In this document: one piece after another, positions 57,620-64,000 of the stretch
Position numbering within the stretch: position 1 is the stretch's first letter
How the letters are laid out: every line of letters begins with the position of its first letter
Source: Achromobacter pulmonis
GTDB taxonomy: Bacteria; Pseudomonadota; Gammaproteobacteria; Burkholderiales; Burkholderiaceae_B
Reading direction: 5' to 3'
Length of the DNA stretch: 64,000 nt
NCBI RefSeq assembly: GCF_902859765.1
Contig: NZ_CADIJV010000009.1
Location: 62,001-126,000 of the forward strand
Notes under the pieces: generated by a model
Databases searched by the model: none
What the model saw: only the letters and a program-made list of their open reading frames with translations
What the model was told of the DNA's origin: nothing
Program-made: the position numbers and the translations under genes

Positions 57620-58549
57620 CTACGACAACAGTTGGATGGTCCGCGCGTAGACGCCTTGTTGCCGCGCCCGGGCCGCGGCCCGCAAGGCGTCCAGCAGGCG
57701 CTCGGCCAGCTCCAGGCTGGCTGCCTCGTTGCGCGCGATCAGCACGAAATCGAACCACTGGCGCGCGGCCAGCGGCAGCGCCACCAGCTCGGGATAGGCC
57801 GCCACGATGTCGGCCGCCGACAGCGCGTTGATCAGGCTGATGCCACGCACCGCGCGCACCGTGCCCGGCAGCAGCGACATATGCGCCTGCATGCCGGAAC
57901 GCAGCTGCAGCGACTCGGCGATGTCGCCTTGCGGCATGACGTAGTCGGACCACAACGGCTGCACATAGCTTTCGGGGCGGATGTCGCCGACGGCCACGAC
58001 CTCGCCGCGCGCCAGCGGATGCTCGCGATGCGCGATAGCCATCACCTCGGCGCGCAGAAACGGCCGGAAGGCCAGCCGGGCGCTGTCCTGCGACACGGCC
58101 CCCAGCCCGAAGTCGGCGCGCATGGTGTCCACGGCGCTGATCACCTGCACCGAGGATTCCAGGTCGATCGAGAACGGCCGTGTGCCATGGGTCTGCACGT
58201 AGCAATGCAAGGCATCCGGCGCGTAGGCCAGCGCCAGCGCCGGCGAGGTGGCAATGCGCAGGCCGCGCCCGCCGAACTGCTCGATGCTGTGCAGCGCCTC
58301 GTCGATGCGCACCAGCTCGTCCAGCACGAACTTGGCTTCACCGTACAGGTACTGCCCGGCCTCGGTCGGGCGCAACGTTTTGTGGGAACGGTCGAACAGC
58401 TGCACGCCGGTGGCGTGCTCGAGCCGCGAAATGGCGTGGCTGATGGCGGGCTGCGTCATGTGCATGGCCTGCGCGGCCTGCCGGGTGGACCCGGTCATGA
58501 CCACGGTGTAGAAGATGCGCAGGTCGTGGATGTTGAAATTGCGCTTCAT
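57620..58549 (-). CDS. LysR family transcriptional regulator
   Basis: A 309-residue LysR regulator: winged helix at about 1-62 (MTGSTRQAAQAMHMTQPAIS region) and effector domain from about 90. The start at 58549 is chosen because the motif begins there (MKRNFNIHDLRIF); the upstream 33 codons are Arg/Pro-rich. It is convergent with the BKACE-SDR cluster (30 bases between stops), so it may or may not regulate it. Confidence 0.9.
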   Translation of the reverse strand: MKRNFNIHDLRIFYTVVMTGSTRQAAQAMHMTQPAISHAISRLEHATGVQLFDRSHKTLRPTEAGQYLYGEAKFVLDELVRIDEALHSIEQFGGRGLRIATSPALALAYAPDALHCYVQTHGTRPFSIDLESSVQVISAVDTMRADFGLGAVSQDSARLAFRPFLRAEVMAIAHREHPLARGEVVAVGDIRPESYVQPLWSDYVMPQGDIAESLQLRSGMQAHMSLLPGTVRAVRGISLINALSAADIVAAYPELVALPLAARQWFDFVLIARNEAASLELAERLLDALRAAARARQQGVYARTIQLLS

Positions 58550-58647
58550 GCGGCGTCGCGGCGCTCCGGTTGGGGCGGAGCCGCGCTCCGCCTGGTACCC
58601 GATTCTAGGTCGAGTCGGGGTCCTGGCGGACAGCCGCGGGTCTGGCA

Positions 58648-59208
58648 CTAGCGGATGGACGGTCGCGCCGGCGGCGCCGTCACCAGCGCGCGCCGCCGCA
58701 GGGCCGGCAACAGCGCCGCCTTGGCTTCCTGGTAGGCCGCATGCTGCTGCGCGGGCGTCAGGCGCGGATTGCTGAAAACGCGGGCGCCGGCAGCCTTGTT
58801 GCCGGCATGCACGCCAATCGCCGAGCGCTGCTGCCAGGGCAGTTCATCGATGCAAAGCTCGGTCTGCTCGCCACGCGTGGCGGCCAGGCGGGCGTCGACG
58901 TCTTCGTCGTCATAGGCCTCCTCGGACACCATGCCGCGCGCGAACGCGGACACCTTGCCCACGCCGAGCTGGGGCCGGTAGCCGCGACTCCAGTGGTACC
59001 ACTCCATGATCAGTGCTTCGACCTGGTCTGATTCTTCTCGCGTCATGCCATGGCCCTCCGGGTTTTGCGCGTGCAGGCTGCGGCGCGCCCCCTGCGGCGC
59101 GGCCACCGGGCGCGCGGTGAACGAACGCGCGATCGCGGCGCCCGCCTGCGATGCCGTGGCGACCCAGTCCTGCGGCGCCCGCAGCGCCATGTTTCCTGCC
59201 TGATTCAT
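58648..59208 (-). CDS. Conserved protein divergent from the S24 repressor, unknown (phage-like)
   Basis: A 186-residue protein. The first 50 residues look variable; the rest has distinctive segments (VEALIMEWYHWSRGYRP, DELPWQQRSAIGVHAGNKAA, SNPRLTP) that I associate with proteins of prophage regions but cannot name. The start at 59208 is chosen for AAGGAG seven bases upstream; a longer frame would run through the operator. Its divergent pairing with a CI-like repressor suggests it is the repressed gene. Confidence 0.7.
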   Translation of the reverse strand: MNQAGNMALRAPQDWVATASQAGAAIARSFTARPVAAPQGARRSLHAQNPEGHGMTREESDQVEALIMEWYHWSRGYRPQLGVGKVSAFARGMVSEEAYDDEDVDARLAATRGEQTELCIDELPWQQRSAIGVHAGNKAAGARVFSNPRLTPAQQHAAYQEAKAALLPALRRRALVTAPPARPSIR

Positions 59209-59233
59209 TTGCCGCTCCTTGCTGTGGGATTTT

Positions 59234-59306
59234 GGTAGCGATACGCTACCCACGCTTCCGTCTGATAGCAACACACGTTTCGGGTAATCCATGGGTAGAA
59301 TTCTAC
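59234..59306. promoter_or_regulatory. Candidate operators between the S24 repressor and its divergent gene
   Basis: GGTAGCG-ATA-CGCTACC (59234-59250) is a perfect 17-base palindrome 26 bases before the 58648-59208 start codon. A second palindrome, GTAGAATTCTAC (59295-59306), lies just before a TATAAT (59312-59317) reading toward the repressor. Both suit binding by a dimeric CI/LexA-type protein. Confidence 0.55.
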
Positions 59307-59373
59307 AAATGTATAATCGTGATTTCAACACTTGTTGTTGCACAATTTTCCACAACTGTTTAGCGTCCGCATC

Positions 59374-60054
59374 ATGGCTCTCGGAAAACAAATCAGGCGC
59401 TACCGCGCCGCCCTCGGTCTTACCCTGGAACAGCTGGAAGCGCGCACCGGCGTGGGGGTGGGCACCATCGCCGCCCTCGAAGGGCGCGACAGCGAACGCT
59501 CCAAATACGCCGCGCGGCTGGCGGCGGGGCTGGGGCTGTCACTGGAACAACTGCTGGACGAAGCCGCGCAGCATCCGCCCGACATCGTGCTGGCCGGGCC
59601 GGCCGACGACGGCGCCGCCGACGACCTGCGCATTCCCCGTTTCGATACCGGCGGCGCCATGGGCCCGGGGGTGGAGTTGCGCGACCAGCCCGGCGTGATC
59701 CAGAGCCTGCGCGTCAGCCAGGAGTGGCTGCACAAGAACCTGCGCCACTACACCGCGGCGGCCAATCTGTGCGTGGTGACCGGCTTTGGCGACAGCATGC
59801 GGCCCATGTACAACCCGGGCGATCCGCTGCTGGTGGACCTGGGAGTGGTCAAGGCCGACGTCGATGGCGTGTTTTTCTTTCGCGTCGGCAATGAAGGCTT
59901 CATCAAGCGCCTGCAGCGCATTCCCAGCGCGAACGGGCTGCTGATCCGCGCCAAATCCGAGAACACCAAGTACGACGCCTGGGACATCACCGAAGACATG
60001 GACCTGCAGATCTTCGGGCGGGTCCTGAAGGTCTGGCGCAGCGAGGATCTATGA
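59374..60054 (+). CDS. XRE-S24 family repressor (CI/LexA-like)
   Basis: A 226-residue phage-type repressor: Cro/C1 helix-turn-helix at about 1-60 (IRRYRAALGLTLEQLEARTGVG and on) and an S24 signal-peptidase-like domain with S141 (GDSMRPM) and K178 (FIKRL). A possible cleavage pair Ala-Gly is at 74-75. Full catalytic dyad, so RecA-linked self-cleavage is possible. The ATG at 59374 has no clear ribosome site; TATAAT is 57 bases upstream. No other phage genes surround the pair, so it is either a relic or a domesticated switch. Confidence 0.88.
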   Translation: MALGKQIRRYRAALGLTLEQLEARTGVGVGTIAALEGRDSERSKYAARLAAGLGLSLEQLLDEAAQHPPDIVLAGPADDGAADDLRIPRFDTGGAMGPGVELRDQPGVIQSLRVSQEWLHKNLRHYTAAANLCVVTGFGDSMRPMYNPGDPLLVDLGVVKADVDGVFFFRVGNEGFIKRLQRIPSANGLLIRAKSENTKYDAWDITEDMDLQIFGRVLKVWRSEDL

Positions 60055-60114
60055 CCCGCCACGGCGCGCGGCCAGGCACGACGCCGGCCGCTGCGGCCAC
60101 CCGCCGCGACGCCG

Positions 60115-61584
60115 CTACGGCCCGACGCGCTGCGCCTGCGGCGGCTGCCACGCGCCGTCCAGCAAGGCCGGCTGGGGCCAGTAGTAGCGCAGCGTCAGCA
60201 TGAACGGCCCGGCCGGTGCCGGCAGCCAGTTGGCCTGGTCGCCCTTGCCGGGCGCTTGATGCTGGATGCGCAGCGTCAGCCCGCCATCGCGGTCGCGCTT
60301 GAGCGTGGGCAGCATCGCGGCATCGATCGCGTGGCGGCCGATGGGATTGGGCGCCAACTGCCGCCCCGGCATGCGATACAAGGTCACCGACCAGAACGCG
60401 TTGACCGGCGGCAGGCCGCGCGGCGCGAAACGCAGGGTGTACGAATGCGCGCCGTCCAGCGGCTGCCCCGCCGCGTCGGTGGCCAGCACCGTGGCCATCG
60501 CCTCTTCGCGATTGTCGCCGCCCAGGTCGACCTGGGCGCCAGTGGCGCGCGCGAGGTAGTCGTGGCGCAGGGTCTGGCGGTCGCCGAACAGCGTATCGGT
60601 CTTGCCGGCCAGCGCCACCCGATGCTTGTCGATGTCGTTCTGGCCGTCGTGCATGCCTTCGCGCATGACCTGCCGCAGCCGTGGGTTCAGGGTATCGGTG
60701 ACGACCGGCGCGCCGGGACGGATACGCAGGCTGTCCAGGCGCTTGCGCAATGTCCGCTCGCTATGCAGAACCGGCGCGAATTGCAGCACAAAGCCCAGTT
60801 GGTTGTAGAACTCGAGCGAGCTGCGCATTTGCGCGGGGGGCTCCGGCGCAAGCCAGGCCACGGCGGCCGGCGCGGGCGCCGGTTTTCTGCGCAGGTAGGC
60901 CGACAGCGGCTGGACCTTGTAGCCGGCCTGGATGCGCTTCAGATGCGGCAGGTCCGCCGCTCCGAACCATTGGGTGCGCGCCGTCATGCTGACCAGTTCG
61001 GTCTCGGCGCGGATCACCTTGGTGAAGCCCGGGGGCTCGGCGCCGTTCCAGCGCGGCCCGACCACCAGGTACCGCCCGCCGCCGTTGCCGCCGACACGGC
61101 TGCCGATATAGGCGAAGTTGTAGCCATACAGATCGCGCAGCCGCAGCGAAAAATAGCGGCGGGATTCCATCGGCGGCACGCGGATGACGACGGGTTCGGC
61201 GCGCAGATCCAGCACCGCCGAGGACTCGGGCGCGTCGACGCTGGGCGCCACCGCCGCCATGTCTTGGGGCGGGGCGTGGCTGATGGTGTTGAACGGAGCC
61301 TTGTACTGCGGATTGCCGGTGTCGATGCTGGCCGCGTGGATGGCCTGGTAGTTGGCGACCATCGGATAGCCGTAGATGTAGGCCTCTTTGGCGATGCGCT
61401 GCGCCTCGGGCGCCGTGACACCGTCAATGCCGACGTACTGCGAACCAGTCGCCGCGTCGGGCGAGGTGAAGCTGCAACCGCTGGCGCCGGCAATCAATGC
61501 CAGCGCGGCGACGCCTCGGAGCCAAAGGAAAAGGCCGGGCAAAGCTCCGGTGGAAGATCCGACGCCAGCGCGGCGTATGCGCAT
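60115..61584 (-). CDS. DUF1254/DUF1214 domain lipoprotein
   Basis: A 489-residue protein with an Arg-rich start, a hydrophobic segment and a lipobox ending GASGC (cysteine about residue 37), then a DUF1254 domain (about 55-200, EAYIYGYPMV at the start) and a C-terminal DUF1214 domain (NAFWSVTLYRM .. NWLPAPAGPFMLTLRYYWP in parts). These domains occur together in secreted or periplasmic proteins of unknown function. The ATG at 61584 is chosen because the signal sequence begins there. Confidence 0.85.
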   Translation of the reverse strand: MRIRRAGVGSSTGALPGLFLWLRGVAALALIAGASGCSFTSPDAATGSQYVGIDGVTAPEAQRIAKEAYIYGYPMVANYQAIHAASIDTGNPQYKAPFNTISHAPPQDMAAVAPSVDAPESSAVLDLRAEPVVIRVPPMESRRYFSLRLRDLYGYNFAYIGSRVGGNGGGRYLVVGPRWNGAEPPGFTKVIRAETELVSMTARTQWFGAADLPHLKRIQAGYKVQPLSAYLRRKPAPAPAAVAWLAPEPPAQMRSSLEFYNQLGFVLQFAPVLHSERTLRKRLDSLRIRPGAPVVTDTLNPRLRQVMREGMHDGQNDIDKHRVALAGKTDTLFGDRQTLRHDYLARATGAQVDLGGDNREEAMATVLATDAAGQPLDGAHSYTLRFAPRGLPPVNAFWSVTLYRMPGRQLAPNPIGRHAIDAAMLPTLKRDRDGGLTLRIQHQAPGKGDQANWLPAPAGPFMLTLRYYWPQPALLDGAWQPPQAQRVGP

Positions 61585-61790
61585 TCCATGCTCCAACTCG
61601 GATAGCGGTTGGCAACGCCCGAATGGCGGCAGCGTCGCGGACAGGACAAACAGTCGCTGAAATTCTGGCACATTTCACCAGGGTAGTGAAAGCGCACGGA
61701 GATGACGGCACTATCTTTTTGCGGGCCATGGGGCGGCGATGCAATGCGCCAACACCATGCGCCGGACACCGCCTGCCCGTCCGCCAGGAT

Positions 61791-62339
61791 TCAGTCCGGC
61801 AAACGCAGCGGCTCCAGTTGCCGCGCCGGAATCGCCGTGATCGCGCTTTCGCTGGGGGTGGCGTCGATGGTCAGGTGCTGGATCAGGTCCAGCGTGGTCG
61901 AGCGGCGCGTCAGCATCAGGCAGGTGACTTCGGCCTCGTCCACGCGCGTGGCGTGCCAACAGCCCGGGCGCATGCACACGCCCTGCCCCGGCTCGACGCG
62001 GAACGCCGCCAGGGTTGCCAGGTCCGGGCTGCCGTCGGCCGCGCTGCGCGCCACCACCTGGATGATGGCGCCGGTGAGCGGCACGATCGCCTGTTGCGTC
62101 AGCAGGTGCTTTTCCAGGCTGGCGATCTCGGAAGCGGCGCTGCGGTAATTGACCCACAGCACCTCGGCGTCGCCGCCGGCGCCGGTGTTGAAGACATGTT
62201 CCTGCCAGAAGTCGGTGGCCTCGTTGCTGAACATCGGCACGCCGTTGCCCAGCGGGATGGGCTTGCCCAGCATCCAGCCGTAGGCGGTGAAGGCATCGGC
62301 GGTCAGGTCGTGCACGGGCAAGGCGGCGGCGCCGGTCAT
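61791..62339 (-). CDS. Ureidoglycolate lyase (AllA) family protein
   Basis: A 182-residue cupin-like protein resembling ureidoglycolate lyase: YGWMLGKPI near the N-terminus, a PLTGAIIQVVA strand and RPGCWHATRVDEAEVTCLML, where AllA has its conserved histidine region. AllA turns ureidoglycolate into glyoxylate and urea in purine breakdown; no other allantoin genes are near, so a related function is possible. Its ATG overlaps the stop of the upstream small gene by ATGA. Confidence 0.75.
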   Translation of the reverse strand: MTGAAALPVHDLTADAFTAYGWMLGKPIPLGNGVPMFSNEATDFWQEHVFNTGAGGDAEVLWVNYRSAASEIASLEKHLLTQQAIVPLTGAIIQVVARSAADGSPDLATLAAFRVEPGQGVCMRPGCWHATRVDEAEVTCLMLTRRSTTLDLIQHLTIDATPSESAITAIPARQLEPLRLPD

Positions 62340-62575
62340 GTGGGGTCCTTTGCGGGAGGGGAAGCAATGGCACGCCGGGGGAATTCGGCGTCGTAGTCGA
62401 AGTCGCCGCGTGCGATGGCCGCCAGGATGGCGGCGCGTCGTTCGGCGGCGCGCTTGAGGTTGGCCGCAGTGGGTTTGACGCGGATGCGCTCCACGCAATG
62501 TCGGCCCTGGTGGAAGAAGCCGATCTCGATGGACGATTCGGATGCCGGCCTGACGCCGTCGAAGCCTTTGCTCAT
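62336..62575 (-). CDS. Stand-alone integrase Arm DNA-binding domain (DUF3596-like)
   Basis: A 79-residue protein whose core (GVRPASESSIEIGFF, KPTAANLKRAAERRAAI, IARGDFDYDAEFP) matches the N-terminal arm-binding domain of tyrosine recombinases. The catalytic domain is absent; the gene ends after the arm domain and is coupled by ATGA to the AllA-like gene. It might be an integrase relic or an independent small DNA-binding protein. A longer frame upstream to 62650 is open but not homologous. Confidence 0.7.
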   Translation of the reverse strand: MSKGFDGVRPASESSIEIGFFHQGRHCVERIRVKPTAANLKRAAERRAAILAAIARGDFDYDAEFPRRAIASPPAKDPT

Positions 62576-62656
62576 GCCCCCTGCCCCGCAGGCGCTCGGG
62601 CGCCTGCTCGAAAGTCCGGGATTATCGCAGTTTTGCCCGAATCGGGGCATGCGGTT

Positions 62657-63139
62657 TCAGCCGTTTTCCGCGGCCTGGCTGGCCGCCGCCAGGCGGCGCC
62701 AATTGCGGCTGGCATAGGCATGCGCCTGGCGCAGCCCGGCCCACAGGCCCAGGCGCTTGGCCCAGCGCAGGATGCCCGCGGCCTCGAACTGCGTGACGCG
62801 CCGGACCTCGGTGCCGCGCCCCGGCACCGGCCGCAACTCGAAGGTGTCGACCAGGGAACCGACCCAGCCCGCGCACCACACGGTGCTGCGCTGCATCTGG
62901 TAGCGCAGGCGTTCGTCGGGCTGCAGGATCAGGATGCGCTGATCGATGGTGCCACGGTCGGTGGTGCACTGGCGCGTGAGGCCCACGGCGGGCGTGCCTT
63001 CGAGCACCTTGCAACTGATCGGCTTGGGCACGCCGAGCCGAAACAGCAGCGGCCGGGTGTCGTCCATGCGCGCGTGCAGGAAATGCGGCCAGATGTGGCG
63101 GGGCTCGCACGGAAACAACCAACGGGATTCGATCTGCAT
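62657..63139 (-). CDS. SRPBCC superfamily protein
   Basis: A 160-residue protein with the START-like pattern of the SRPBCC fold: SRWLFPCEPRHIWPHF at the N-terminus, central beta-strands and a C-terminal helix with LRQAHAYASRNWRRL. Such proteins bind hydrophobic ligands. AAGGAG lies six bases before the ATG at 63139. Ligand unknown. Confidence 0.75.
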   Translation of the reverse strand: MQIESRWLFPCEPRHIWPHFLHARMDDTRPLLFRLGVPKPISCKVLEGTPAVGLTRQCTTDRGTIDQRILILQPDERLRYQMQRSTVWCAGWVGSLVDTFELRPVPGRGTEVRRVTQFEAAGILRWAKRLGLWAGLRQAHAYASRNWRRLAAASQAAENG

Positions 63140-63225
63140 GCGGGGCTCCTTGACGCAAAGGCGTGCCGCCGACGCGGCCCGCGACACTGTTATAACGCGT
63201 ATAGGCCGCTCCCTGGAGAAACCGC

Positions 63226-63606
63226 ATGCCCATCGATCTGTCGTCGCACTACCTCTTTCTGGATACCGCCGGCCACGCCGCCACGGTCGAGGGCGGCAAC
63301 GCCTTCTGGTCCCTGCCGCGCGAGGCGCTGGAACCTTATGGCCACGGCTGGCTGTTGTCGGAATACACCTTCAGCGCCGACTGGCCGCAATGGGAAATGC
63401 ACCCGCAGGCCGACGAGATCGTGCGCCTGATGTCCGGCACGGCCGAGCTGCAGCTGGAATGGCCCACCGGCATCCAGTCGGTGCGGCTGGAAGCCGGAAG
63501 CGCCTACGTGATTCCCAAGGGCGTCTGGCATACGGTCAAGGTCATCGAACCCTGTCGCATGCTGCACGTCACGCTGGGCGCGGGCACGCAGCACCGGCCC
63601 CTGTAG
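63226..63606 (+). CDS. Cupin domain protein
   Basis: A 126-residue single-cupin protein. Cupin motif 1 appears as WEMHPQADEIVRLMSGTAEL (about 50-69; one His and Asp/Glu ligands rather than the usual two His) and motif 2 as AYVIPKGVWHTVKV (about 92-105). Probably a small metal-binding sensor or isomerase; no specific role can be assigned. It is divergent from the SRPBCC gene. Confidence 0.82.
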   Translation: MPIDLSSHYLFLDTAGHAATVEGGNAFWSLPREALEPYGHGWLLSEYTFSADWPQWEMHPQADEIVRLMSGTAELQLEWPTGIQSVRLEAGSAYVIPKGVWHTVKVIEPCRMLHVTLGAGTQHRPL

Positions 63607-63622
63607 TCCCGCCGTCCGCCGC

Positions 63623-64000
63623 TCAGGCGGCCACGGCGGCGCGTGCGCGCGGCAGCTCGCGATCGTCGATGGGCCAGTGCAGCGCCGCCGACACCACGCC
63701 CAGCGCCATCGCGCCCAGCCAGATCAGGTCGTACGAATGGGTCGCCTCGAACACGACGCCGCCCAGCCAAACGCCCAGGAACGAACCGAGCTGGTGGCCA
63801 AAAAAAACGAAACCGAACAGCGTCGTGATGTAGCGCACCCCGAACACCTGCGCGATCAGGCCGTTGGTCAGCGGCACCGTGCCGAGCCAGACAAAGCCCA
63901 TGACCGCCGCGAACACGTAGACCGACGCTGGCGACAGCGGCAACAGGAAAAACAGCGCCATGGCGCCGGTGCGCAGCAGGTAGATGCCGGCCAGCAGGTA
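63623..64000 (-). CDS. MFS transporter, C-terminal part (runs off the window)
   Basis: The minus-strand frame is open from the window edge to the stop at 63623, about 125 residues. It contains helices typical of the second half of an MFS transporter (VYVFAAVMGFVWLGTVPLTNGL, LFGFVFFGHQLGSFLGVWLGG), as in the MFS proteins of the OFA/nitrate-like groups. The N-terminal half lies outside, so the substrate cannot be discussed. Confidence 0.85.
   Translation of the reverse strand, partial: YLLAGIYLLRTGAMALFFLLPLSPASVYVFAAVMGFVWLGTVPLTNGLIAQVFGVRYITTLFGFVFFGHQLGSFLGVWLGGVVFEATHSYDLIWLGAMALGVVSAALHWPIDDRELPRARAAVAA

Noticed and set aside
59374-62575. A prophage between the S24 repressor and the arm-domain gene
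   Set aside because: The genes between them (DUF1254 lipoprotein, AllA-like protein) are not phage genes and no structural, replication or lysis genes are present.

Overview
The window is dense, high-GC DNA (roughly two thirds G+C by eye) with short intergenic gaps, ATGA-type stop/start overlaps and three kinds of gene neighbourhood that together point to a beta-proteobacterium of the Alcaligenaceae, most like Achromobacter or Bordetella. These are repeated Bug-type (tripartite tricarboxylate transporter) binding proteins placed beside CoA-, aldehyde- and LysR-type genes, an ffh/ypjD/ampD housekeeping block, and a FecI/FecR-controlled haem receptor. The genus is an inference; no rRNA is present.

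Layout. 1-5147: a TetR regulator, tRNA-Gly(CCC), and a catabolic cluster on the minus strand (LysR, CaiB-type CoA-transferase, HMG-CoA-lyase-like enzyme, Bug protein). 5294-12435: housekeeping genes (trmB-pip-thiS, a LysM/BON protein, ffh, a CcsA/YpjD-like protein, ampD, a GST). 12441-15287: a large, Trp/Tyr-rich, RTX-like protein with a central hydrophobic segment, followed by a small multi-pass membrane protein. 15476-20081: Bug protein, epimerase, aldehyde dehydrogenase, divergent LysR. 20186-30656: a complete haemophore system on the minus strand: ECF sigma factor, FecR-type anti-sigma factor, HasR receptor, HasA haemophore, and the HasD/HasE/TolC type I exporter. 30774-36162: an IclR-controlled D-galactonate operon (dgoK-dgoA-dgoD-dgoT). 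36390-42164: a NosF-like ABC exporter set, one permease frameshifted, with a TonB-dependent receptor, behind a Zur-box-like site. 42168-49758: MFS transporter, N-terminally truncated HipA-like kinase, htpG with a sigma-32 promoter, a DKNYY-like protein, a xanthine/uracil permease and tRNA-Leu(CAA). 49933-54245: YXWGXW protein, amino-acid binding protein, UvrD-like helicase with a DUF5710 tail, parvulin. 54480-58549: BKACE enzyme, Liv-type binding protein, SDR, LysR. 58648-64000: an S24 repressor with a divergent unknown gene, a DUF1254 lipoprotein, an AllA-like lyase coupled to a stand-alone integrase arm domain, an SRPBCC protein, a cupin and the end of an MFS gene.

The most interesting point is regulatory. 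The same promoter-like element (on the plus strand ATWAACGG-N7-GCGA-N3-ACAGT-A7/8-G, with identical spacing) lies upstream of the anti-sigma gene, of hasR and, 13 kb away, of the RTX-like gene at 13029-15287. The first two are the known target positions of the HasI sigma factor in Serratia. The third copy suggests that a putative secreted effector and its membrane-protein neighbour are induced with haem acquisition, and could use the HasDEF-like exporter. That link is inferred from sequence only.
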